Of a stretch of 64,000 nucleotides of DNA, positions 23,943-30,179 are shown piece by piece. The stretch is from contig NZ_BEWC01000002.1 in NCBI RefSeq assembly GCF_003112575.1, forward strand, positions 682,001 through 746,000. The letters are read 5' to 3'. Position 1 is the first letter of the stretch, and the number at the start of each line of letters is the position of its first letter. The position numbers and the translations under genes are program-made. The notes below the pieces were generated by a model. It did not search any database, was not told where the DNA came from, and was given only the letters and a program-made list of their open reading frames with translations. The stretch is from Streptomyces ardesiacus (GTDB taxonomy: Bacteria; Actinomycetota; Actinomycetes; Streptomycetales; Streptomycetaceae).

Positions 23943-25166
23943 TCAGTCGGCGAAGACCGTGACCGAGTCCTCGGCCGCGTGCTTCGGCTCCAGCTCCTGC
24001 GCGTCGTGGGTGAGCGCGCGGCGCCGTACGGCGACCACGGCCGCGCCGAGCACGGCGGTCACCGCCGCCACCACGAACGGGATGTGGACGTCGGTCCACT
24101 CCTCGATCTTCGGCGCGAAGTAGGGCGCGGCCGCGGCGGCGAACCAGCGCACGAAGTTGTAGCCCGCGCTCGCCACCGGACGCGGCGCGTCCGAGACCCC
24201 GAGGGCCAGCTCGGTGTAGACGGTGTTGTTCACGCCGATGAACGCGCCGGACAGGATCGTGCAGACGACGGCGGCGGTGTGGTTGCCGTACCCGAGGACG
24301 AGCACGTCGGCCGCGAGCAGCACCAGCGAGCCGCCGAGCACCTTGAGCGAGCCGAAACGCCGCTGCATGCGCGGCGCCACCAGCACCGAGAAGACGGCGA
24401 GCAGCACGCCCCAGGCGAAGAACACGGCGCCGGACTTGTACGGCGTCATGTTCAGCACGAACGGGGTGAAGGCCAGCACGGTGAAGAACGTGTAGTTGTA
24501 GAAGAACGCCGAGACCGCGGCGGAGGCGAGGCCCCCGTGGCCCAGCGCCCTGACCGGGTCGAGCAGCGAGGTCTTGCGGGCCGGCTTCGGCTGTTCCTTC
24601 AGGAACGCCGAGATGCACAGGAAGCCGATCGCCATCAGGAAGGCCGTGCCGAAGAAGGGGTAGCGCCAGCTGGCGTCGCCGAGCAGCGCTCCCAGCAGCG
24701 GACCGCAGGCCATGCCGAGGCCGAGGGCGGACTCGTAGAGCAGGATCGCGGCGGCGCTGCCCCCGGCCGCCGCGCCGACGATCACCGCGAGGGCCGTCGA
24801 GACGAACAGGGCGTTGCCCAGTCCCCACCCGGCCCGGTAGCCGACCAGTTGGCCGACGGTGTCGGAGGTGCCGGCGAGGCCCGCGAAGACCACGACGAAG
24901 GCCAGGCCGAGCAGCAGGGTCTTGCGGCCGCCGATGCGGCTGGAGACGAAGCCGGTGACCAGCATGGCCAGGGCGGTGATGAGGAAGTACGAGGTGAACA
25001 GGAGGGAGACCTGTCCGGCGCTCGCGTCCAGGCCCTTGGCGATGGACGGGAGGATCGGGTCCACCAGCCCGATGCCCATGAAGGCCACGACGGACGCTCC
25101 CGCGGTCGCCCACACGGCCTTGGGCTGCCGCAGGATGCCGCCCGCACCCGCGTCGAAGGGATCCAT
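23943..25166 (-). CDS. MFS drug-efflux-type transporter
   Basis: 407 residues with about 12 transmembrane helices, a 12-TMS major facilitator. Motif A is seen after helix 2 as GFVSSRIGGRKTLLLG. The first half has FMGIGLVDPILPSIAKGLDA and the second half AVVCTILSGAFIGVNNTVYT. The protein resembles proton-coupled drug exporters. ATG 25166 has GGAGAG eight bases upstream. An exceptionally good promoter with an internal palindrome lies 52-81 bp upstream, so the gene is likely repressed until an inducer is sensed. No regulator gene is adjacent. The substrate is unknown. Confidence 0.88.
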   Translation of the reverse strand: MDPFDAGAGGILRQPKAVWATAGASVVAFMGIGLVDPILPSIAKGLDASAGQVSLLFTSYFLITALAMLVTGFVSSRIGGRKTLLLGLAFVVVFAGLAGTSDTVGQLVGYRAGWGLGNALFVSTALAVIVGAAAGGSAAAILLYESALGLGMACGPLLGALLGDASWRYPFFGTAFLMAIGFLCISAFLKEQPKPARKTSLLDPVRALGHGGLASAAVSAFFYNYTFFTVLAFTPFVLNMTPYKSGAVFFAWGVLLAVFSVLVAPRMQRRFGSLKVLGGSLVLLAADVLVLGYGNHTAAVVCTILSGAFIGVNNTVYTELALGVSDAPRPVASAGYNFVRWFAAAAAPYFAPKIEEWTDVHIPFVVAAVTAVLGAAVVAVRRRALTHDAQELEPKHAAEDSVTVFAD

Positions 25167-25217
25167 TGCTTGCTCTCCAATGCCGACGAGACGGTGCCAA
25201 ATGGTTGGCGTATACAC

Positions 25218-25247
25218 ATAGTAAGTTAGCTGTGCTAATTAATGCAA
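25218..25247 (-). promoter_or_regulatory. Vegetative promoter with palindromic operator for the MFS gene
   Basis: On the minus strand, TTGCAT (25247-25242) and TACTAT (25223-25218) are separated by 18 bp, close to the HrdB consensus. The spacer contains TTAGC-ACA-GCTAA (25226-25238), a perfect 5-bp inverted repeat. A repressor bound there would block polymerase directly; the MarR or TetR family is the usual choice for such exporters. The AT-rich patch stands out sharply in this window. Confidence 0.6.
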
Positions 25248-25263
25248 CATGCACCTAGTTCTG

Positions 25264-25320
25264 CGGGGTCCTGCCCGGGGTCCTGCCCGGGGTCCTGCCC
25301 GGGGTCCGGCCCGGGGCCCG
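25264..25320. repeat. 12-bp GC-rich tandem repeat
   Basis: About four head-to-tail copies of GGGGTCCTGCCC, degenerating at the right end into GGCCCGGGG variants, lie upstream of the MFS promoter and before the DUF6758 promoter. No coding role is supported. Confidence 0.7.
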
Positions 25321-25359
25321 GCCCGTGCGGCGCCCTCCCGACCGGACGGGTGATCGTCC

Positions 25360-25388
25360 TTGACGTGGGCGGGCGAGGGTAGGACCGT
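25360..25388 (+). promoter_or_regulatory. Putative promoter of the DUF6758 gene
   Basis: TTGACG at 25360-25365 and GACCGT at 25383-25388 are separated by 17 bp. The -10 ends eight bases before the ATG at 25397, suggesting a leaderless or nearly leaderless transcript. Confidence 0.4.
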
Positions 25389-25396
25389 GGGGCTCT

Positions 25397-26047
25397 ATGA
25401 GGGGCGAACCCAGTTGCCCGAAGTGTGGTGGCCGGGTCAGGGCTCCCGGCCTCTTCGCCGATTCCTGGCAGTGCGACCTGCACGGAACCGTGCATCCTCT
25501 GCAGCCCGTGCTCCCGCCCAGCGTCGAGGCGCTCGGCGTCGTGGTGCACCGCACGCAGGTGCCGGTGTGGATGCCCTGGCCACTGCCGGTCGGCTGGCTG
25601 TTCACCGGCGTGGCCTGTGCGGGCGACGACCGCAGCGGGGGCCGGGCGACCGCCGTCGCCTGTTCCGGTCCCGGTCCGCTGGGCGGCATCGGTGAGCTGA
25701 TCCTGGTCGCCGAGGAGCTCGGCGTCGGCCTGGGCGCGCGGTACGCGGGCCTGGACGCCCCCGACCCCGGTCCGTACATGGACGTGGAGAAGCCGCCCCA
25801 GGCCAAGGTTCTGGCCGCGGGCCGGCCCACCCCTCTCTGGCACGTCTCCGGCGGCCCCGTCGACCGTGCCGTCTTCGCCGGGGAGGCCCTCGGGATGTGG
25901 CTGTGGGCGGTCGTGTGGCCCGAGCGGTCGGGACTGCTGATGTACGAGGAGCTGGTGCTGACCGACCTGCGGGACGCGGGCGCCGAGATTGAACTGGTGC
26001 CGTGCGGGGCGCTGTCGCCGCGGCTGATCGAGCCGACGGTGCCGTGA
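25397..26047 (+). CDS. DUF6758 family protein with N-terminal zinc ribbon
   Basis: 216 residues. The first 30 contain CPKCGGRV and WQCDLHG, a C-x2-C plus C-x2-H set that could bind zinc. The rest is a globular domain with many Pro and Gly residues: PVWMPWPLPVGWLFTGVACA, GPGPLGGIGELILVAEELG, and a C-terminus with MWLWAVVWPERSGLLMYEEL. No signal peptide or transmembrane helix is present. It is a conserved Streptomyces protein (DUF6758) of unknown function. A promoter-like TTGACG element is upstream, and no ribosome-binding site is visible. The PHP phosphoesterase follows after 233 bp of GC-rich simple sequence. Confidence 0.75.
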   Translation: MRGEPSCPKCGGRVRAPGLFADSWQCDLHGTVHPLQPVLPPSVEALGVVVHRTQVPVWMPWPLPVGWLFTGVACAGDDRSGGRATAVACSGPGPLGGIGELILVAEELGVGLGARYAGLDAPDPGPYMDVEKPPQAKVLAAGRPTPLWHVSGGPVDRAVFAGEALGMWLWAVVWPERSGLLMYEELVLTDLRDAGAEIELVPCGALSPRLIEPTVP

Positions 26048-26280
26048 CGCTCCGCGCGGGGTGCGGGGTGCGGGGGCCGGCGGGGTACGGGTTCGTGCGG
26101 GCGCGGGTCAGAGCGGGCGTGGGCCGGGTGCGGATGCGGATGCGGGTGCGGGTCCGTGCGGGCGCGGGTGAGCGGGGCGCGTAGGGGGCGCAGGCGGGCT
26201 GCGGGTGTGACAACGGGGGTTCGGGTTCCGGTTATCCTTGAGCGTCCCCTTCCGTCCCGTCACCGCTTGGAGTCAGCGTC

Positions 26281-27138
26281 GTGCGCATCGATCTGCACAC
26301 CCACTCCACCGCGTCCGACGGCACGGACACCCCGGCCCAGTTGGTGCGCAAGGCCGCCGCGACCGGCCTCGACGTCGTCGCGCTGACCGACCACGACACC
26401 ACCCGGGGCCACGCCGAGGCGATCGCCGCGCTGCCCGAGGGGCTCACCCTCGTCACCGGCGCCGAGCTCTCCTGCCGCCTCGACGGCGTCAGCATGCACA
26501 TGCTGGCCTACCTCTTCGACCCCGAGGAGCCCGCCCTGCTCGCCGAGCGCGAGCTGGTGCGCGACGACCGGGTGCCCCGGGCCCGGGCCATGGTCGCCAA
26601 GCTGAACGAGCTGGGCGTGCCGGTCACCTGGGAGCAGGTCGCCGGGATCGCCGGGGGCGGCTCGGTCGGCCGCCCGCACGTGGCCTCCGCCCTCGTGGAA
26701 CTGGGCGTCGTCCCGACCGTGAACGACGCCTTCACCCCGGACTGGCTGGCCGACGGCGGCCGGGCCCACGTGGAGAAGCACGAGACCGACCCCTTCGAGG
26801 CGATCCGGCTGATCAAGGGCGCGGGCGGCGTCGCCGTGTTCGCGCACCCGGCCGCCGTCAAGCGGGGCCGCACGGTGTCCGAGGCCGCGATCGCCGACCT
26901 GGCGGCCGCCGGGCTCGACGGCATCGAGGTCGACCACATGGACCACGACGCGGAGACGCGGGCACGGCTGCGCGGGACGGCGAAGGAGCTGGGCCTCCTG
27001 GTGACCGGCTCGAGCGACTACCACGGCAGCCGGAAGACCTGTGTGCTCGGCGAGTACACGACCGACCCCGAGGTCTACGGGGAGATCACGCGACGGGCGT
27101 TCGGGGCGTTCCCCGTGCCCGGGGCCGGCGGGGCCTGA
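26281..27138 (+). CDS. PHP-domain phosphoesterase (TrpH/RNase AM type)
   Basis: 285 residues. Metal-binding motifs of the PHP family are present in order: MRIDLHTHSTASDGT, ALTDHDTTRGH, VTGAELSC, GGSVGRPHVASALVE, VFAHPAA, and GSSDYHGSR. The family member YciV/TrpH in enterobacteria is a 5'-3' exonuclease of short oligonucleotides that also acts on 3',5'-bisphosphonucleotides, using a tri-metal site. GTG 26281 has TTGGAG about nine bases upstream, and a TATCCT box lies at 26233-26238. marC follows 62 bp downstream on the same strand and may be cotranscribed. Confidence 0.88.
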   Translation: MRIDLHTHSTASDGTDTPAQLVRKAAATGLDVVALTDHDTTRGHAEAIAALPEGLTLVTGAELSCRLDGVSMHMLAYLFDPEEPALLAERELVRDDRVPRARAMVAKLNELGVPVTWEQVAGIAGGGSVGRPHVASALVELGVVPTVNDAFTPDWLADGGRAHVEKHETDPFEAIRLIKGAGGVAVFAHPAAVKRGRTVSEAAIADLAAAGLDGIEVDHMDHDAETRARLRGTAKELGLLVTGSSDYHGSRKTCVLGEYTTDPEVYGEITRRAFGAFPVPGAGGA

Positions 27139-27200
27139 GCCTCACCCCCGCGCGACCTCCTCCACCCTTCCTTCTCTTCCGCAAGGCCAGTAACACACCC

Positions 27201-27806
27201 ATGTTCGACGTCGCCGTCTTCGGCTCCCTCTTCCTGACCCTTTTTGTCATCATGGATCCCCCCGGGATCACCCCGATCTTCCTCGCGCTGACCGCCGGCC
27301 GTCCCGCCAAGGTGCAGCGGCGGATGGCCTTCCAGGCCGTCTGCGTCGCCGGTGGCGTGATCACGGTGTTCGGTCTGCTCGGGCACCAGATCCTGGACTA
27401 CCTGCACGTGTCCGTGCCCGCCCTGATGATCGCGGGCGGGCTGCTGCTCCTGCTGATCGCCCTCGACCTGCTCACCGGCAAGACGGACGAGCCGAAGCAG
27501 ACCAAGGACGTCAACGTCGCCCTCGTCCCGCTCGGCATGCCCCTGCTCGCCGGGCCCGGGGCGATCGTGTCGGTCATCCTGGCCGTGCAGAAGGCGGACA
27601 GTGTGACCACGCAGGTCTCGGTGTGGGCGGCGATCCTCGCGATCCACGTGGTGCTGTGGCTGGTCATGCGCTACTCGCTGCTGATCATCAGGGTGATCAA
27701 GGACGGCGGCGTGGTCCTGGTGACCCGGCTCGCCGGCATGATGCTCTCCGCGATCGCCGTGCAGCAGATCATCAACGGCGTCACGCAGGTGGTCCAGGGC
27801 GCGTGA
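27201..27806 (+). CDS. MarC-family integral membrane protein
   Basis: 201 residues with six predicted transmembrane helices. Family marks are FVIMDPPGITPIFLALTAG in helix 1, the conserved PLGMPLLAGPGAIVSVIL after helix 3, and LTRLAGMMLSAIAVQQIING at the C-terminus. MarC proteins (UPF0056) were once linked to multiple antibiotic resistance, but the transported solute is not established. ATG 27201 lacks a strong Shine-Dalgarno sequence (AAGGCCAG is 11-18 bases upstream), consistent with coupling to the PHP gene. A strong hairpin follows the stop. Confidence 0.88.
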   Translation: MFDVAVFGSLFLTLFVIMDPPGITPIFLALTAGRPAKVQRRMAFQAVCVAGGVITVFGLLGHQILDYLHVSVPALMIAGGLLLLLIALDLLTGKTDEPKQTKDVNVALVPLGMPLLAGPGAIVSVILAVQKADSVTTQVSVWAAILAIHVVLWLVMRYSLLIIRVIKDGGVVLVTRLAGMMLSAIAVQQIINGVTQVVQGA

Positions 27807-27817
27807 GCGCCACGACA

Positions 27818-27849
27818 GAGCCCCCGCACGGCGTTCCGTGCGGGGGCTC
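27818..27849. terminator. Bidirectional terminator after marC
   Basis: A perfect 14-bp stem (GAGCCCCCGCACGG at 27818-27831 and its complement at 27836-27849) closes on a CGTT tetraloop. It lies between marC and the convergent 50-aa gene. Confidence 0.8.
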
Positions 27850-27872
27850 CGAGCATGTGCGAACGGTCCGCG

Positions 27873-28025
27873 TTACAAGGCCGAGGTGTCGGCGGGGCGG
27901 ATCCACAGGCGCTGCCCGATGGCGGCGGCCTGCTGAACGATGCGGTTCACGGAGGCGGCGTCCACGACAGTCGTGTCCACGGGGGTCCCGTCGACGTCGT
28001 CGAGTCGCATGACTTCAAAGCGCAT
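27873..28025 (-). CDS. Small conserved protein, 50 residues
   Basis: The sequence begins MRFEVMRLDDVDGTPVDTT, continues VVDAASVNRIVQQAAAIGQR and ends LWIRPADTSAL before a TAA stop. The ATG is preceded by GGGAGAGG five bases upstream. The codons have strongly GC-biased third positions, supporting real coding. It is soluble, acidic in the first half, with an amphipathic helix in the middle. I know it as a short conserved Streptomyces peptide, but no function has been assigned. It is convergent with marC. Confidence 0.75.
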   Translation of the reverse strand: MRFEVMRLDDVDGTPVDTTVVDAASVNRIVQQAAAIGQRLWIRPADTSAL

Positions 28026-28237
28026 GGCCTCTCCCTTGATCTGGTCATCCTCCTGCGGAGAACTACTGGTGTGGCTCCTGGGTCGTCGGTGCCCGGGCTC
28101 CCGAAGGGTTCAACGAGATGCCCTCTGCAAACATTCCCTACGCTAAGGAAATTTTTCGCACGGCTAATTACTGACAAGTAAGTCGCTTGTTACGAGACGA
28201 TGGGAGCGGATTCGGCCGATAAGTACCTGATGCAAGA

Positions 28238-28266
28238 CTGACCGGGACCGGTTGTGTTCGTAGCGT
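28238..28266 (+). promoter_or_regulatory. Putative promoter of the NYN-domain gene
   Basis: CTGACC (28238-28243) and TAGCGT (28261-28266) are separated by 17 bp, a good match to the Streptomyces TTGACn-N17-TAGnnT pattern. Transcription would start near 28273, giving a leader of about 17 nt. Confidence 0.5.
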
Positions 28267-28289
28267 GACGGCCGGGACAATGGAGGGTG

Positions 28290-29186
28290 ATGAACGACGA
28301 CCTCGCCCCCCTGAACGCTCGCATCGATCGCACGAACGAGCTGCTCCAGCGCATGCTCGCCGAGGTGGCGAAGACCCCTTCGACCCACGCGATCTTCGTC
28401 GACGCCGGGTACCTGTACGCGGCGGCGGGGCGGCTGGTGGCCGGGACCGAGGACCGCAGGGCCTTCGACCTGGACGCCGAAGGGCTGATCGAGGCGCTCA
28501 TCGACCGGGCCCGCAGCGTCTTCGCGGACAGCCGCCTGCTGCGGGTGTACTGGTACGACGGTGCCCGGCGCCGCATCCACACCGCCGAGCAGCAGTCCAT
28601 CGCCGAGCTGCCGGACGTCAAGGTCCGCCTGGGCAATCTGAACGCGAACAACCAGCAGAAGGGCGTCGACTCCCTCATCCGCACCGACCTGGAGTCCCTC
28701 GCCCGGCACCGCGCGATCAGCGACGCGGCCCTGCTCGGCGGTGACGAGGACCTGGTGTCGGCAGTCGAGGCGGCCCAGGGGTACGGCGCCCGGGTGCACC
28801 TGTGGGGCATCGAGACGCCGGAGGGCCGCAACCAGGCCGAGCCGCTGCTCTGGGAAGTCGACAGCCAGCGCACCCTCGACCTCGACTTCTTCAAGCCGTA
28901 CGTCTCCCGGCGCGCCACCCACTCCGTCGAGGGGCCGGTCGCCCCGCGTCCCGGCCGCGAGGACGTCCGCTTCGTGGGCGCCCGGATCGCGGCGAAGTGG
29001 CTGGCGGAGCGGGGCCGCGACACCTTGGTGGAACTGCTCCCCGGCCACCCCTACCTCCCCGGCTCCGTGGACCAGGACCTGTTGGTGGAGGCCGAGGGGC
29101 TGCTCCAGTACTCCCTGCGCGGCCAGGCCGACCTGCGCCGGGCGCTGCGCGACGGGTTCTGGGAGCACCTGCGGGCGCAGTACTAG
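28290..29186 (+). CDS. NYN/PIN-like domain protein, putative RNase
   Basis: 298 residues. The NYN fold begins at HAIFVDAGYLYAAAGRL, with the first catalytic Asp. It continues with RVYWYDGARRR, KGVDSLIRTDLESLARH (second Asp set) and AALLGGDEDLVSAVEAAQGYG (third acidic cluster). The PIN-like domain thus has four acidic positions for metal binding and would cleave RNA. The C-terminal 100 residues, with VRFVGARIAAKWLAERGRDT, may be an additional nucleic-acid-binding part. Start: ATG 28290 or the overlapping GTG 28287; the GGAGGG run is unusually close. The stop overlaps the convergent hydrolase gene by 4 bp. The target RNA is unknown. Confidence 0.82.
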   Translation: MNDDLAPLNARIDRTNELLQRMLAEVAKTPSTHAIFVDAGYLYAAAGRLVAGTEDRRAFDLDAEGLIEALIDRARSVFADSRLLRVYWYDGARRRIHTAEQQSIAELPDVKVRLGNLNANNQQKGVDSLIRTDLESLARHRAISDAALLGGDEDLVSAVEAAQGYGARVHLWGIETPEGRNQAEPLLWEVDSQRTLDLDFFKPYVSRRATHSVEGPVAPRPGREDVRFVGARIAAKWLAERGRDTLVELLPGHPYLPGSVDQDLLVEAEGLLQYSLRGQADLRRALRDGFWEHLRAQY

Positions 29187-30064
29187 GCCGGCCCGGGGTG
29201 GTCGTCCCAGAAGCCGGCGAGGGCGCGGGCGGTCGGCAGGGGCTGGTCGGTGTTGGGGGAGTGCTCGGCGCCCACGACGACCGTCCGGCGCGCGCCCAGC
29301 CGTAGGGCCATCTCGTCGAGGAGCGGCACCGGCCAGGTGTCGTCGTAGGCGCCCGACAGCACGTGGTACGGCAGCGGCACCGCGGCCAGCTCCGCCACGC
29401 GGTCCGGCTCGGTGCACAACTGGCGCCCCGTGGCGAGCAACTGCGCCGGCCTGGTGCCCAGCCAGCGGTCGCGGAGCCGTACCGGGTCCTCCGGGCCGTG
29501 GGCGGGGGCCGGGGCGCCGGCCTCCTCCGGTGGACCCATGGCCTGCATCACCTCCCAGACCTCCGCCATCGTCATCGTGGCCAGGGCGTCCCGCAGCAGC
29601 TTCACCCGCCGCCGCTGGGACTCGGAGATCCGCGCCGGGCCCGAGGACATGAGCGTGAGGGAGAGGAACGGGGCGTGGTCGAGCAGGACGGCGGCCCGTG
29701 CGATCTGACCGCCCAGGGAGTGCCCGACGAGATGCACGCGCGTCCCGAGGGCGGCCACCTGCGCCAGCACGTCCCGGGCCAGCTCGGGCCGGGCGTACGC
29801 GGCCTCGTCGTGCTCGGGCCCGTCCGACTCGTACTGACCCCGTCCGTCCACGGCGACCGTGCGGTACCCGCGCACACCGAGCGGCCGGTGCAGCAGCGTG
29901 AAGTCCTCCTTGCTCCCCGTGAACCCGGGCAGCATCAGCACCACGCCCCTCGGCGCGACCCCGTCTGCCACCGGCGAGTCGACGACGGCGAACTCACCGC
30001 GCGCGGTGCGCAGCCGGTACGCGCGGGCGTCCGGGGGAGGGCTGAAGGCGGCGTTCCTGCTCAC
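29183..30064 (-). CDS. Alpha/beta hydrolase
   Basis: 293 residues with the alpha/beta-hydrolase fold. The oxyanion region is LMLPGFTGSKEDF, the nucleophile elbow VGHSLGGQIAR with the catalytic serine, an acid in GAYDDTWPVPL, and a histidine in GAEHSPNTDQP. No signal peptide or lipobox is present, so it is cytoplasmic. The GTG start lies next to the DEAD-box helicase end on the same strand, 115 bp away and separated by a hairpin. The substrate cannot be inferred; lipase/esterase and C-C hydrolase roles are both possible. Confidence 0.82.
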   Translation of the reverse strand: MSRNAAFSPPPDARAYRLRTARGEFAVVDSPVADGVAPRGVVLMLPGFTGSKEDFTLLHRPLGVRGYRTVAVDGRGQYESDGPEHDEAAYARPELARDVLAQVAALGTRVHLVGHSLGGQIARAAVLLDHAPFLSLTLMSSGPARISESQRRRVKLLRDALATMTMAEVWEVMQAMGPPEEAGAPAPAHGPEDPVRLRDRWLGTRPAQLLATGRQLCTEPDRVAELAAVPLPYHVLSGAYDDTWPVPLLDEMALRLGARRTVVVGAEHSPNTDQPLPTARALAGFWDDHPGPA

Positions 30065-30120
30065 GGGCAGAGGCTATCGGGCGGGGGCCGACGGGCGGAG
30101 GCACGGGTGCGCCGACGCCG

Positions 30121-30157
30121 TCGGCCCGGCCCCGCGCGGATGGCGGGACCGGGCCGA
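30121..30157 (-). terminator. Hairpin after the DEAD-box helicase gene
   Basis: TCGGCCCGG pairs with CCGGGCCGA (30121-30129 with 30149-30157). After one mismatch, CCCGC pairs with GCGGG (30131-30135 with 30143-30147). It lies 22 bp after the helicase stop and before the hydrolase gene on the same strand. Confidence 0.55.
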
Positions 30158-30179
30158 CGGACCGGGCGAGCGGCGTGGA

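Noticed and set aside
25264..25320. Possible CRISPR array
   Set aside because: The units are 12 bp, adjacent and without spacers, so this is a simple tandem repeat.
26048..26280. GC-rich simple sequence before the PHP gene as a gene or regulatory RNA
   Set aside because: It consists of degenerate GCGGGTGCGG runs with no start or structure beyond chance.
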